Shown here piece after piece: positions 7,791 through 24,900 of a stretch of DNA of 64,000 nucleotides. The notes below the pieces were generated by a model. The model had not been told where the DNA came from, did not search any database, and saw only the letters and a program-made list of their open reading frames with translations. The position numbers were made by a program, and so were the translations under genes. Source of the stretch: CAVUAT01 sp963848045 (GTDB lineage Bacteria > Actinomycetota > Thermoleophilia > Solirubrobacterales > 70-9); the NCBI GenBank assembly GCA_963848045.1, contig CAWKCC010000005.1:124001-188000 (forward strand), in the 5' to 3' direction. Positions within the stretch are counted from its first letter, which is position 1, and every line of letters starts with the position of its first letter.

Positions 7791-9161
7791 ATGTCGCGCT
7801 TCGCCGAAGAGCAGGATCCGCTGTTCCGGCGGATCAACGCGTCGATCTCCTTCGATCGCCGCCTGGCGCCGTTCGACGTCGAGCAGTCCCGCGCCCACGC
7901 GCGGGCGCTGCAACGTCTCGGGGTGCTGGAACAGGGCGAGCTCGCCCAGATACTCGGTGGGCTCGACACTGTTGCCGGCGAGCTCGAGGCCGGCTCCTTC
8001 GATCTCCACGAGGGCGACGAGGACATCCACATGGCGGTGGAGCGCCGACTCACCGAGCTGGTCGGCCCGGTCGGGGGCAAGCTCCACACGGCACGCTCGC
8101 GCAACGACCAGGTCGCGACGGACCTCTCCCTGCTGGTGCGCAGGCATGCGGCGCGCGCGATCGCCCTGCTCGAGGCGCTGATGGGCACCCTCGCCGACCT
8201 CGCTGAGTCACACCGTGATTGGCCGGCCCCCGCCTATACCCATCTGCAGCGAGCCCAGCCCGTCTACCTCGGGCACCACCTGCTCGCCTACTTCTGGATG
8301 TTCCATCGCGACGCGCGGCGCTTCTTCGCCGTCGCGGAGGCCACGACCGAGATGCCCGCCGGCTCGGGCGCGCTCGCCGGGCTCAACTGGGATCTCGACC
8401 GCGAGGGCCTGGCCGCCGAGCTCGGCTTCGCCCGCCCGATGGCGAACTCGCTCGACGCCGTTTCCAATCGCGACTTCGCGTTGGACTACCTGCATGCCGC
8501 CTCGGTCTGCGCGATGCACCTCTCGCGCCTGGGCTCGGAGATCGTGATCTGGTCGAGCCAGGAGTTCGGCTTCTGCGAGCCCGCCGATTCGTTCGCCTCG
8601 GGGTCGAGCATCATGCCCCAGAAGAAGAATCCGGACGCGGCCGAGCTTCTGCGCGGAAAGTCTCCCCGTGTCGCTGCCTCGCTCGCCAGCCTGCTGGGCA
8701 TGATGCACGCGCTCCCGCTGGCCTACAGCAAGGACATGCAGGAGGACAAGGAGCCCCTCTTCGATGCGATCGACACGCTCGAGATCTGCCTGGAGGCGGC
8801 CGAGGCGATGCTCGGTGGGCTCAGCTTCAGCGCCGAGCGCCTGCGGGCGGCCTCTGAAGACGAGCTGCTGGCGGCCACCGACCTCGCCGACATCCTCGTC
8901 GGCGAGGGCATTCCATTCCGCGAGGCCCACGGCATCGTCGCCGGCCTGGTCAGGACGGCGGTCGAGTCCGGCCGCAAGCTCTCCGAGCTCGACGACGACG
9001 AGCTGGATGGTGTGCCCGAGTCAGCGCGCGAGCGGCTGCGCTCGGCCCTGGGCGAGGGCAGTGCCCTGGAGTCGAAGGTCTCAGCGGGGGGAACCTCCTC
9101 GGCCAGCCTCGAGCGGCAGTTGACCGCGGCCCGCGATGCCCTCGCGGCACTGCACGGTTGA
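7791..9161 (+). CDS. argH: Argininosuccinate lyase
   Basis: ArgH (456 aa) cleaves argininosuccinate to arginine and fumarate, the last step of arginine synthesis. It belongs to the fumarase/aspartase superfamily, with the signature loop GSSIMPQKKNPDAAELLRGK holding the catalytic Ser. TARSRNDQVATDLSLLVRRH and YTHLQRAQPVYLGHHLL are also diagnostic. The length is normal. The stop overlaps the TTG start of the glycosylase gene by four bases. No other arg genes are in the window. Confidence 0.95.
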   Translation: MSRFAEEQDPLFRRINASISFDRRLAPFDVEQSRAHARALQRLGVLEQGELAQILGGLDTVAGELEAGSFDLHEGDEDIHMAVERRLTELVGPVGGKLHTARSRNDQVATDLSLLVRRHAARAIALLEALMGTLADLAESHRDWPAPAYTHLQRAQPVYLGHHLLAYFWMFHRDARRFFAVAEATTEMPAGSGALAGLNWDLDREGLAAELGFARPMANSLDAVSNRDFALDYLHAASVCAMHLSRLGSEIVIWSSQEFGFCEPADSFASGSSIMPQKKNPDAAELLRGKSPRVAASLASLLGMMHALPLAYSKDMQEDKEPLFDAIDTLEICLEAAEAMLGGLSFSAERLRAASEDELLAATDLADILVGEGIPFREAHGIVAGLVRTAVESGRKLSELDDDELDGVPESARERLRSALGEGSALESKVSAGGTSSASLERQLTAARDALAALHG

Positions 9162-9783
9162 GCGCCGCGCGTCCTCAGCCCCCGGCGGCGACGGCCGAGG
9201 CGCCGACCGGCGGGCCGCGGCCGCTCACGGCCGGCTTCTTCGCTCGCTCCGTGCACGAGGTCGCGGTGGAGCTGATCGGTTGCACGCTGCGCGTCGGGGA
9301 GGCCGCGGGGGTGATCGTCGAGACCGAGGCCTACGACGCCACCGACCCGGCATGTCACGCATACAACGGCGTCACCCGTCGCAACGAGCCACTGTTCGGT
9401 CCACCGGGAATCGCCTACGTCTATCTCTCCTACGGCGTCCACAGCCTGCTGAACGCGGTCACGCAGCCGCAGGGCAGCGCCGCGGCCGTCCTGATCAGGG
9501 CGCTGCAGCCCACGGCCGGCACCGAGCTGATGAGCGCGCGGCGCGGTCGCGACGAGGTCCGCGAGCTCTGCTCGGGCCCGGGCAAGCTGACGCAGGCGCT
9601 CGGGGTCGGCCTCGAGCACAACGGAACGGCGCTCTCGTCCGAGCCGTTCACGCTGCTTGCCCCCACCCCTGAGTGGGCGTCGATCGAGATCGTGTCGGGC
9701 CCCAGGATCGGGATCACCAAGGCCGCTGAGCGGCCCTGGCGCCACTGCGCGGCCGGCAACAGCTACGTGTCGAGGCCGATGCT

Positions 9784-9787
<4 letters not shown>
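9158..9787 (+). CDS. mpg: DNA-3-methyladenine glycosylase (AAG/MPG family)
   Basis: A 209-aa base-excision repair enzyme removing alkylated purines such as 3-methyladenine. It has the family core: GVIVETEAYDATDPACHAYNG with the catalytic Glu, LFGPPGIAYVYLSYGVHSLLN, and CSGPGKLTQALGV. The TTG start overlaps the argH stop (TTGA); the first ~22 residues are Ala/Pro-rich and probably disordered. The stop overlaps tail-to-tail with the penicillin-binding protein gene on the other strand. Confidence 0.9.
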
Positions 9788-12804
<3,017 letters not shown>

Positions 12805-12921
12805 CTTGGTGGGCCGCTGGCTGCCGTGCAGGGCCCCCATAAGTGTGCCTTGGGCGCCTGGGCGCTTTTATGTGGGGGCGCGCACGATGGTGCGTGCCCG
12901 GCCAGGCGGAAGGCCGCAGTC

Positions 12922-12927
12922 TAGCAT
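12922..12927 (+). promoter_or_regulatory. -10 hexamer of a probable leaderless tyrS promoter
   Basis: TAGCAT lies 7 bases before the tyrS ATG, in the divergent intergenic region shared with the penicillin-binding protein gene. Confidence 0.45.
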
Positions 12928-12934
12928 TGGCCCG

Positions 12935-14122
12935 ATGACGGAATCGACGCCCGATCCGGGCCTGTTCACGCATGGCACCGAGGAGGCGCTGCCCGAAGGC
13001 GCCCTCGCCGAGCAGCTCGCGCTCGAGCGGCCTCTGCGGGTGAAGCTGGGCATCGACCCGACCGCGCCCGATATCCACCTGGGGCACGTGGTGGTGCTGA
13101 ACAAGCTGGCGCAATTCCAGCAGGCGGGCCACTCCGTGGTTCTGATCATCGGCGACTTCACGGCGCGGGTCGGCGACCCGAGCGGCCGCGACAGCCGCCG
13201 TCCGGTGCTCTCCCCCGAACAGATCGACGCCAACTCGGCGACGTTCCAGCAGCAGGCCTTCAAGGTGTTGGATCGAGACCGCACCGAGGTCCGCTTCAAC
13301 AGCGAGTGGCTCGACATGTCCATGGAGCAGCTCTTCGGGCTGCTCGGCCACGTCACCGTCGCTCAGCTGCTCGCCCGGGAGGACTTTCGCGCCCGCATGG
13401 AGCAGCAGCGGCCGCTGTCGGTGCTCGAACTGCTCTACCCGATCCTGCAGGGCTATGACTCGGTGGCGATCGAGGCAGATATCGAGCTGGGCGGGACGGA
13501 CCAGAAGTTCAACCTGCTGCTGGCCCGCGATCTGCAGCAGGCCCACGGGCAGCGCGGCCAGTCGGTGATCACGACCCCGATCCTGCCCGGCCTGGACGGC
13601 GAGCGCAGGATGAGCAAGTCGCTCGGCAACTACGTCGGCGTGACCGATCCTCCCGAGGAGATGTTCGGCAAGCTGATGAGCATCCCCGACTCGGTGATGA
13701 GCACCTACTACGAGCTGTTGCTGCTCGAAGAGCCACCGCAGGAGCTGCCCCCGGTCGAGGCCAAGCGCGCGCTCGCGCGGCGCCTCGTGGACCGCTTCCA
13801 CGGCGAGGGCGCCGGGGCCGACGCCGAGGCGCGCTTCGACCGGGTGCACAAGCAGGGGGGGCTCCCCGATGAGATGCCGGAGGTGAGCCTGGCGGCGCTT
13901 GCCGGCCTCGAGCGGGCCACCGACGGCCAGGTTCATCTGCCCGCCCTGATCGCCGCTGTCTTCGATGTCTCCAGCAGCGAGGCCCGCCGGCTGCTCAAGC
14001 AGGGTGGCGTGCGGCTCGACGGCGAGGCCCTCGACGGGGACCGCCTCGAGATGCCTCGCGAGCAGCTCGAGGGCCGCGTGATGCAGCTCGGCAAGCGCCG
14101 GTTCGCGCGACTTCGCGCCTGA
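12935..14122 (+). CDS. tyrS: Tyrosyl-tRNA synthetase
   Basis: TyrS (395 aa) charges tRNA-Tyr. Class I features are the HIGH-type motif in PTAPDIHLGHVVVLNK, the tyrosine pocket LELGGTDQKFNLLLARDLQ, and the KMSKS-type GERRMSKSLGNY. The C-terminal S4 RNA-binding domain is at about 330-395 (VSSSEARRLLKQGGVRLDGE). The HLGH form and length point to the TyrZ-like bacterial subgroup. The start at 12935 is supported by the -10 element 7 bases upstream. No terminator is visible between this gene and the rRNA promoter. Confidence 0.95.
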   Translation: MTESTPDPGLFTHGTEEALPEGALAEQLALERPLRVKLGIDPTAPDIHLGHVVVLNKLAQFQQAGHSVVLIIGDFTARVGDPSGRDSRRPVLSPEQIDANSATFQQQAFKVLDRDRTEVRFNSEWLDMSMEQLFGLLGHVTVAQLLAREDFRARMEQQRPLSVLELLYPILQGYDSVAIEADIELGGTDQKFNLLLARDLQQAHGQRGQSVITTPILPGLDGERRMSKSLGNYVGVTDPPEEMFGKLMSIPDSVMSTYYELLLLEEPPQELPPVEAKRALARRLVDRFHGEGAGADAEARFDRVHKQGGLPDEMPEVSLAALAGLERATDGQVHLPALIAAVFDVSSSEARRLLKQGGVRLDGEALDGDRLEMPREQLEGRVMQLGKRRFARLRA

Positions 14123-14166
14123 GAGGGCCCGGGGTGAGATCGCGGGGCGGCCGCCACCGGAGCCCC

Positions 14167-14196
14167 TGGACGTGGGGCGGATTCCATGGCTATAAT
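14167..14196 (+). promoter_or_regulatory. rRNA operon promoter
   Basis: A perfect TATAAT (14191-14196) is preceded by TGGACG (14167-14172) at an 18-base spacing, upstream of the rRNA leader. It is the only perfect -10 seen near the operon, so it is the best candidate for the main rRNA promoter. Confidence 0.7.
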
Positions 14197-14281
14197 GCGC
14201 GGTCGCTCTTGCCTTGGATCACGAAAGGAGCAGCCTCGTAGAGGAGCCCGCAGCAGCCGACATCGGCCGCCGCGATTTCGG

Positions 14282-14304
14282 GCCCCTCGGGAGGGGCCTT
14301 TTTC
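14282..14304 (+). terminator. Intrinsic terminator-like hairpin inside the rRNA leader
   Basis: GGCCCC and GGGGCC arms with a TCGGGA loop (14282-14299) are followed by five T. It lies between the promoter and the boxA-like sequence, so it should stop or attenuate transcripts about 100 bases long unless read-through is favoured. Confidence 0.6.
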
Positions 14305-14352
14305 GTGGCTCGAGCAGGATCAGCGAGGCGGCGAGACCCGTCACCCCGCAAA

Positions 14353-14378
14353 GGCGGTCTTTGAAAACTGAGCAGCGC
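14353..14378 (+). promoter_or_regulatory. boxA-like sequence and left arm of the 16S processing stem
   Basis: The segment contains GGTCTTTGAAAACTG, which resembles Gram-positive rRNA boxA antitermination sites. TGAAAACTGAGCAGCGC (14362-14378) is perfectly complementary over 17 bases to 16244-16260 on the other side of 16S. The pair should form the long stem cut by RNase III during 16S maturation. Confidence 0.75.
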
Positions 14379-14566
14379 GCGACATCGGACATGACAGCGT
14401 CCTTTGTCGCTCGCGTCCAACCTCCATCCCGCGCCAGCGTGGGTTGGAGGACATATTGAATCTCCGTCATGTCGGCCGTCTCATTGTGTACGAGGCGGCC
14501 AACGATGAGTCAGACATGACAACACTCTCTGTGACGTCCGGCCACTTGTGGCCGGGTGTCACTTTT

Positions 14567-16112
<1,546 letters not shown>

Positions 16113-16243
16113 TAGGGAGCTCGCACGGCGGCCCGCCAATCACGGCGGACACGTCGAGGGAGCATGACCCGCCTCCTCGTGAGGCACGGTCATTCCTGAA
16201 AAGTCGACTGGACGCGGATCGCCACGCCTGGTGCGTGGCGCAG

Positions 16244-16260
16244 GCGCTGCTCAGTTTTCA
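16244..16260 (+). repeat. Right arm of the 16S processing stem
   Basis: GCGCTGCTCAGTTTTCA is the exact reverse complement of 14362-14378. The two arms enclose the 16S gene. Confidence 0.75.
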
Positions 16261-16294
16261 GGGACGCCGGCGGGAGCACCCCGTTGTGTGCCTC

Positions 16295-16320
16295 GGTGGA
16301 CCTTGAAAACTGCATCAGGC
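16295..16320 (+). repeat. Left arm of the 23S processing stem
   Basis: GGTGGA, a mismatch, then CTTGAAAACTGCATCAGGC pair with 19447-19472 with one G-U pair. The arms enclose the 23S gene and share the TTGAAAACTG core with the 16S left arm. Confidence 0.75.
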
Positions 16321-16435
16321 CGGACGTCCCGTTGACTTTGGGGCGTCCGCGAGCGTCCCCTTTTCGATGAGCCGGGGGCGCTCGAAAGGTAGAAACCAGA
16401 GCTCGAGCGTGTCCTTACGCTCGGGTTCAGCTCAC

Positions 16436-19427
<2,992 letters not shown>

Positions 19428-19446
19428 TTATTTTGTTTCTGCCGGC

Positions 19447-19472
19447 GCCTGATGCGGTTTTCAAGCTCCACC
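19447..19472 (+). repeat. Right arm of the 23S processing stem
   Basis: GCCTGATGCGGTTTTCAAG and the following CTCCACC pair with 16295-16320 across the 23S gene. Confidence 0.75.
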
Positions 19473-19492
19473 GAGGCCGCGTCTCGAGCCTT

Positions 19493-19609
19493 TTGGTGGC
19501 GAGATAGCGAGAGGGAAACACCTCTTCCCATTCCGAACAGAGCCGTTAAGCCTCTCTGCGCCGATGGTACTTGGTGGGCAACCGCCTGGGAGAGTAGGTC
19601 GCCGCCAGT
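19493..19609 (+). rRNA. rrf: 5S ribosomal RNA
   Basis: About 117 nt. TTGGTGGCGAGATAGCGAGA at the 5' end pairs with GGTCGCCGCCAG at the 3' end, and the conserved CCCATTCCGAACAGAG and CGCCGATGGTACTTGG segments are present. It follows 23S by about 65 bases. Ends may be off by a few bases. Confidence 0.95.
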
Positions 19610-19618
19610 TCTTTCGAC

Positions 19619-19650
19619 AAGGGCCGCCCCTCGGGCGGCCCTTGTTCGTT
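19619..19650 (+). terminator. rRNA operon terminator
   Basis: An 11-base perfect stem, AAGGGCCGCCC and GGGCGGCCCTT with a 3-base loop, ten bases after 5S, followed by GTTCGTT. The T-tract is weak but the stem is very stable. Confidence 0.85.
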
Positions 19651-19783
19651 GCAGGGCATCTGTCGTCGGGTCAACCCGCGGCCGGCCGGCGGACCGTCAC
19701 CCGCCACGGGCCCCGACTAGGATGCCGCGTTGTTGCGCGGCGAACCGATCGCCGTGAGTCCAACCAACGAAAGGGATGCAACC

Positions 19784-20029
19784 TTGATCGGAGCAATCGT
19801 CCTCGGCATCATCGCCGGCTATCTGGGCCGCGCGATCATGCCCGGCAAGCAGGAGATGGGCTTCTTCATGACCACGGGCCTCGGGATCGTCGGCGCCCTC
19901 GCCGGATACCTGGTCTTCACGGAGCTGCTCGGGATCGGCGACACCGAGGCGTTCGACCTGGGCGGCCTGCCGGGCGCTGTGATCGGCGTGCTCGTCATCC
20001 TGTTCATCTACGACCGGGTCAGCCGCTGA
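19784..20029 (+). CDS. GlsB/YeaQ/YmgE-family small membrane protein
   Basis: An 81-aa hydrophobic protein of the transglycosylase-associated (GlsB/YeaQ) family, whose biochemical role is unsettled and often stress related. The typical pattern is visible: IGAIVLGIIAGYLGRAIMPG, a Gly-rich second segment GLGIVGALAGYLVF, and a third helix GAVIGVLVILFIYDRV. The TTG at 19784 follows GAAAGGG (19769-19775) and gives the standard N-terminus. A TTG at 19730, six bases after a TAGGAT hexamer, is an alternative leaderless start adding 18 residues. Confidence 0.8.
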   Translation: MIGAIVLGIIAGYLGRAIMPGKQEMGFFMTTGLGIVGALAGYLVFTELLGIGDTEAFDLGGLPGAVIGVLVILFIYDRVSR

Positions 20030-20084
20030 AGGGGGCCGCCTGACACGGCGCGAAGACGACCCGGGCGAGCGACTGCTCGGCTGG

Positions 20085-21206
20085 GTGCGCATGCTCGCCG
20101 AGGAGGTCGGCCCGCGGCGCCCGACCAGCGACGCCGAGCGCCGCGCCGCCCATCTGGTTCGCGAGCGGCTTGCCACCGATGGGCTCGAGGTGGGACTCGA
20201 GCCGTTTCGCGGCTACTCGACCTTCGCCGCCCCCTTCGGCCTGATCAACGCGCTGGCTGTCGCGCCGGCCCTGATCCCGCGGCGCCGATGGCTGCTGCGC
20301 GGCGCGCTCGCCACCGCCGCAGCCGCCGGCCTGATCACCGAGGGCGGCCTGCTGCGCACGCCGATCTCCGACGCATTCTCGCGCCGACCCAGCCAGAACG
20401 TGGTGGCCACGATCGAGCCCGGCGAGCAGGCAAGCCGCACCCTTTGCCTGGTCTGCCATCTCGACACCTCCCGCAGCGGCTGGCTCTTCGACCCCGCCTT
20501 CGTCGCGCACCTGAACCGCTGGCTGCTGGTGCAGTCCGTCGCGGGCCTGGTGCAGGGAGGGGAGCCGCTGCTGGCTCGCTCGAGTGCCGGCCGCGCCGTA
20601 CTCACCGCCTGCCGAACGCTGCTGGCCGCGGGCGGAGCGATGCTGGTCCAGCGCGAGCTCAGCGGCGAGGACGTTCCCGGCGCCAACGACAACGCCTCGG
20701 GAGTGGCGGTCGTGGGCGAGCTCGCGCTCGCGCTCGCCTCGGAGCCGCCAAAGTCCACGCGGGTGGTCGCGCTGTTCACGGGTTGCGAGGAGTCGGGCAT
20801 GCTCGGCGCTCAGGCGTTCTTGCGCTCACGCGACACGTCGGACTGGATCTTCGTCAACGTCGACAGCGTCGGCGGCGGCACGCTTCGCTACGCGCGCCGC
20901 GAGGGGCTCGCGCGCAAGTGGGACGCCGATCCCAAGCTGGTCGCGATAGCGGAGCGACTGGCCGCGCAGAGGCCAGAGCTCGGACTGCGGTCCTCGGAGG
21001 GCCCCATCGGCCTCACCTACGACGTCACCCCGGTGATGGCAAGGGGCGGTCGCGCGATCACCTTCGTCGCCGGTGACGACGGCGTCATCCCCAACTACCA
21101 CTGGCCGACCGACACGACCGAGAACCTCGACCCGGCGACCACTGTGGCTGCGCATGAGGCGGTTCGCGAGGTTCTCGCGGCCGTGGACCGCGGCGAGGCC
21201 GACTAG
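20085..21206 (+). CDS. M28-family zinc aminopeptidase-like membrane protein
   Basis: A 373-aa metallopeptidase of the M28 (aminopeptidase Y/S) family. Zinc-ligand motifs appear in order: VCHLDTS (His, Asp), GANDNASGVAVV (bridging Asp), GCEESGMLGAQAF (catalytic Glu, zinc Glu), NVDSVGGG (Asp) and NYHWPTDTTENL (His). Hydrophobic segments near residues 44-80 suggest membrane attachment. The GTG at 20085 is the first standard start, but a CTG at 20040 after GAAGGGGG would give a natural N-terminus (TRREDDPGERLLGWVRML), so the true start may be upstream and non-canonical. Substrate unknown. Confidence 0.82.
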   Translation: MRMLAEEVGPRRPTSDAERRAAHLVRERLATDGLEVGLEPFRGYSTFAAPFGLINALAVAPALIPRRRWLLRGALATAAAAGLITEGGLLRTPISDAFSRRPSQNVVATIEPGEQASRTLCLVCHLDTSRSGWLFDPAFVAHLNRWLLVQSVAGLVQGGEPLLARSSAGRAVLTACRTLLAAGGAMLVQRELSGEDVPGANDNASGVAVVGELALALASEPPKSTRVVALFTGCEESGMLGAQAFLRSRDTSDWIFVNVDSVGGGTLRYARREGLARKWDADPKLVAIAERLAAQRPELGLRSSEGPIGLTYDVTPVMARGGRAITFVAGDDGVIPNYHWPTDTTENLDPATTVAAHEAVREVLAAVDRGEAD

Positions 21207-21388
21207 GCGGCGACCCGCTCGGGCTTCTCGGCGTGCCGGCGCCGATGGCGACGGGCGGGCGCGCAGGGCTCGGCAACGCACTCGGGCTCGACGGGCTCGA
21301 GCCCGTACTCGCCGAGCGTGGCGAAGTCGATCAGGACATCGGCCCCGTCGAGGAGCCGCTCCCTGATCGCTGTGAATGCTCTCGTCAT
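21203..21388 (-). CDS. Small hypothetical protein
   Basis: A 61-aa protein with no recognised domain; the second half is rich in Arg, His and Glu. I count it as real because a TAGGTT hexamer (21396-21401, minus strand) lies exactly 7 bases before the ATG, the same layout as many confident genes here. Its 3' end overlaps the M28 gene stop by four bases tail-to-tail. Function unknown. Confidence 0.5.
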   Translation of the reverse strand: MTRAFTAIRERLLDGADVLIDFATLGEYGLEPVEPECVAEPCAPARRHRRRHAEKPERVAA

Positions 21389-21489
21389 GGCCGGGAACCT
21401 ACGTTCGGCCTCGGACGGAAGAGGCCGGTTTGCAGGGCATCTTGCAGGGACGCTATGTTGCCCGCCTCAGACCCCGAATGGAGGCATAG

Positions 21490-21984
21490 ATGCCGCTGGC
21501 GATCAGCACCTACGAGCTCTCCCTTTTCGTCCACATCACGGCCGTCGTGGTCGGCCTCGGCGCCACCTTCGCCGAGTCGGTGATGTTCCCGGTGGCGATG
21601 AAGACCAGCCCGCGCCACCTGCCCTACGTGCACCGCCTGCAGCTCACCCTGAACGTGTATTTCGCGAGCCCGGCGCTGCTGATCGTCTTGCTCACCGGGG
21701 CCTACCAGATGGCCGAGGGCAACTGGGACTGGGGGGACGCCTGGGTCAGTGGATCGCTGCTGATCGTGCTGGCGATCGGCGCGATCAACGGCGCCTACTT
21801 CATCCCCACCGACCGCAAGCTGCTGCCGATGGCGGAGCGCGACATCGAGGCCTCCGGGGGCGGCGAGGTGAAGCTTTCCGAGGAGTACCTCAGCAAGGGG
21901 CGGACCGAGGGCATCGTCGGAGCCATCGCCGGAGCACTGGTGGTGATCGCGATCTTCCTGATGGTCACCAAGCCGGGGCTCTAG
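21490..21984 (+). CDS. DUF2269-like integral membrane protein
   Basis: A 164-aa protein with about four membrane helices: ELSLFVHITAVVVGLGATFA, LNVYFASPALLIVLLTGAYQM, VSGSLLIVLAIGAINGAYF and GIVGAIAGALVVIAIFLMV. The spacing and the FVHI...GAT start resemble DUF2269 (predicted integral membrane) proteins. No enzymatic motif is seen. ATGGAGGC just before the ATG is the ribosome-binding site. The gene converges with dnaE2. Confidence 0.75.
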   Translation: MPLAISTYELSLFVHITAVVVGLGATFAESVMFPVAMKTSPRHLPYVHRLQLTLNVYFASPALLIVLLTGAYQMAEGNWDWGDAWVSGSLLIVLAIGAINGAYFIPTDRKLLPMAERDIEASGGGEVKLSEEYLSKGRTEGIVGAIAGALVVIAIFLMVTKPGL

Positions 21985-21988
21985 GCCC

Positions 21989-24900
21989 TCAGCGGCCCCG
22001 CCTCCCGAAGCTGTGCGGCGGGGGCAGCGCCGCCGAGAGCTCGGCGACCGCCGCGCTGCGCGCCGCCGGCTCAGGCTCGCGCCCATGCCCGGTCTCGCGG
22101 GAGATCGGCGTCGCGGTCCGTTTCGACGTCGCCCGAGGAGGGTCCCTGCGCTGGAGGCGCTCGATCTGCGAGACGACCACGTTCGTCGTCCCCTCGCGGT
22201 GCTCGAGGCGACCCCCTGCCAGCACGAATCCCGCGGTCCGCACCGCCGGCCGGCAGCGCTCGACCACCGGCGGCGGCACGATCAGGTTGATCGTTCCGTA
22301 CTCGTCCTCGAGCAGCATGAAGACGATCCCCTTCGCCGTCGCCGGGCGCTGCCGGGCGACCACCATCCCCGCGACCCGCACCCTTGAGCCGTTTTCGGAC
22401 TTTTCGAGGTCCGCGCTGCTGCTCACCTCTGGCTCCAGCTCCACCCGCAGCAACTCCATCGGGTGCTCGCCCAGCGTCATCCCGGTCGAGCGGTAGTCGG
22501 CCACCATCCGCTCCCACGAGGTCAGCTCCGGCAACTGAGGGGACTCGGAGCCGTCCAGCGGCAGCGCGAGCTGTGTGCCGCGATCGCCGCGAGCGGCCCT
22601 CGACGCGGCGCCCACCCGCCACAGCGCCGGGCGCCGCCGGTCCTCCCGGAGCGGTGGAGGAGCTCCCGTCCAGCGGTCGGCGGCGGGCTCACCGGCCTCG
22701 ACCAACCGGTCGCAGGCCCCCGCCCAGGCCAGGCGCAGCAGCGCCGCCCGCGAGGCGCCCGAGCGGGCCGCGAGGTCCGTGATGCTCCGGTAGGCCCCGC
22801 CGCGCAGGCGCTCGGCGAGCACCGCCTCGGCGTCCGCCTGCGCGACCTCGGCGACGTAGCCCAGCCCGATCCTGATCGGCGGCCTTCCCTGCGATCCGGC
22901 CGCGGCTCCCAGCGTCTCCACACGGCAGTCGATCTCGCTCGAGTTGACGTCGGGCGGCAGCACCTCGAGGCCGCGCCGCTGAGCCTCGTGCACCAGTGCG
23001 TCGGGAGGGTAGAAGCCCATCGGCTGCTCGTTGAGCAGCGCGCAGAGCAGCTCTGGGCCGTAGTGCACCCGCAGCCAGGTCGACTGATAGGCCAGCAGGC
23101 CGAAGGCCGCCGAGTGCGACTTGGGGAAGCCGAAGCCCGAGAACCCCTCGATCTGACGGTAGACGCGCTCTGCGACCTCCCGGCTGACGCCTCGCCCGAT
23201 CGCGCCCCTGATGAAGCGCTCTCTATAGCGGCGCAGCGCCGCCTCCGAGCGCCGGCGGCTCATCGCCCTGCGCAGGCCCTCGGCCTCGCCGACCGAGAAG
23301 CCGGCCAAGGCCATCGCGACCTCCAGCACCTGGTCCTGGAAGACGATCGCGCCCAGGGTGTCGCGCAGCGGCGGCTCCAGCGAGGGGTGCTCATAGGGAA
23401 CTTCGAACGAGGGGTCCTGACGCAGCCGCCTGCGGCGCTCGATGTAGGGGTGGACGGCGCCGCCCTGAATCGGCCCGGGCCGCACCAGGGCAACTTGGAC
23501 CGTGAGGTCGTCGAGGTTTCGGGGGAGCGTGCGAGGCAGCATCTGCATCTGGGCGCGGCTCTCGATCTGGAAGACGCCCGTCGTCTCCGCCCGCTGGATC
23601 GCCCTCCAGACCTGGGGGTCGTCCAACGGCACCCTGGAGAGATCGATCCGCTCCCCGCGCGTCCGCGCGATCTCGTCCACGCAGCGCTCCACCGCCGAGA
23701 GCATTCCCAGGCCGAGCAAGTCGATCTTGAGGAAGCCCGCGTCCGCGCAGGAGTCCTTGTCCCATTGCACGATCTGGCGACCCTCCATCGCCGCCGGCTG
23801 CACGGGGCAGACGTCGATCAGCGGACTCGTGGAGATGACCATGCCCCCTGGATGCTGGGAGAGATGGCGCGGCAGGCCGGCGATCTCGGGCAGCAGCCGG
23901 GCCAGCGCCCGCCAGCGCACCGAGCGCGCGCGGCGGCTGCCGAGCGCCTGCTCGATCCTGGCCTGCGCGTCCTCGCCGGCCTCGTAGGCATCGACGGCTC
24001 GCGCCAGGCGTTCCACCTCCGCCGGCGGCAGGCCCAGCGCCTTGCCCAGGTCGCGCACGGCTCCGCGGGCTCGATAGGTGCTGATCGCCGCGACCAGCGC
24101 CGAGCGCTCGGCCCCATAGCGCTCGTGTACGCGGGGGATCAGCCGCTCGCGGATGTCGCGCGGGAAGTCGAGGTCGATGTCGGGCGCATCGCTCAGCTCC
24201 TCGTTGAGGAACCGGCCCAGGAAGAGATCGTTCTTGATCGGATCGATATGAGAGAGCCCTGTCAGATAGCAGACGATCGAGCTGACGCTCGAGCCTCGCC
24301 CGCGCCCCGGCGGCAGCAGCCGCCGCGCCGACTCGGGGCCCCGCACCTCGCGCGCCACCTCGCGCGCCAGCTCGAGCATGTCGTGATGGAGCAGGAAGAA
24401 CCCGGCCAGCCGCAGCCCCCCGATCAGTCGCAGCTCCTCCGCCAGCCGCCGCTCGGCCGCGGCGCGGTCGGGCGAGCCCGCGTAGCGCTCGGCGAGCTGC
24501 GCTCGGCAGAGCCCCGCCAGGCGCCCGTCGGCGGTCGGATCCTCGGCCCCGGGGTAGCTGTAGCCCAACTCCCGGGTGAGGTCGAAGCGCAGCCGCTCGG
24601 CGAGCCGAGCCGACTCGGCGACCGCATCGGGATGGTCGGCGAAGCGCGGCGCCGCCTCTCGAGCCGAGAGCAGCGCGCCCGCCGAGTTGCCTCGCCGCAT
24701 CGCCTCCGTCTCGTCCAGGGTCGCACCCAGGCGCACGGCGACCAGCGCGTCCTGCAGGGCCAGTCGCGAGCGGTCGTGCGCATGCGCGTTGCCGGTGGCG
24801 ACGCAGGGCACGCCGAGACTCTCCGCGAGCGAGGCCAGCCAGCGGTTGCGCGCCCGGTCGCGCCTCCACAGCGGGCGCTGCAGCTCGACGCGGAAGCGAT

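Larger units (their letters stand above)
16113..16435 (+). other. 16S-23S internal transcribed spacer without tRNA genes
   Basis: 323 bases. It holds the right arm of the 16S processing stem (16244-16260) and the left arm of the 23S stem (16295-16320). No tRNA-Ile or tRNA-Ala sequence, nor any T-loop-like motif, is present. Confidence 0.8.

Noticed and set aside
16113..16435. tRNA-Ile/tRNA-Ala in the 16S-23S spacer
   Set aside because: No acceptor, anticodon or T-loop sequences could be found; the spacer holds only processing stems.
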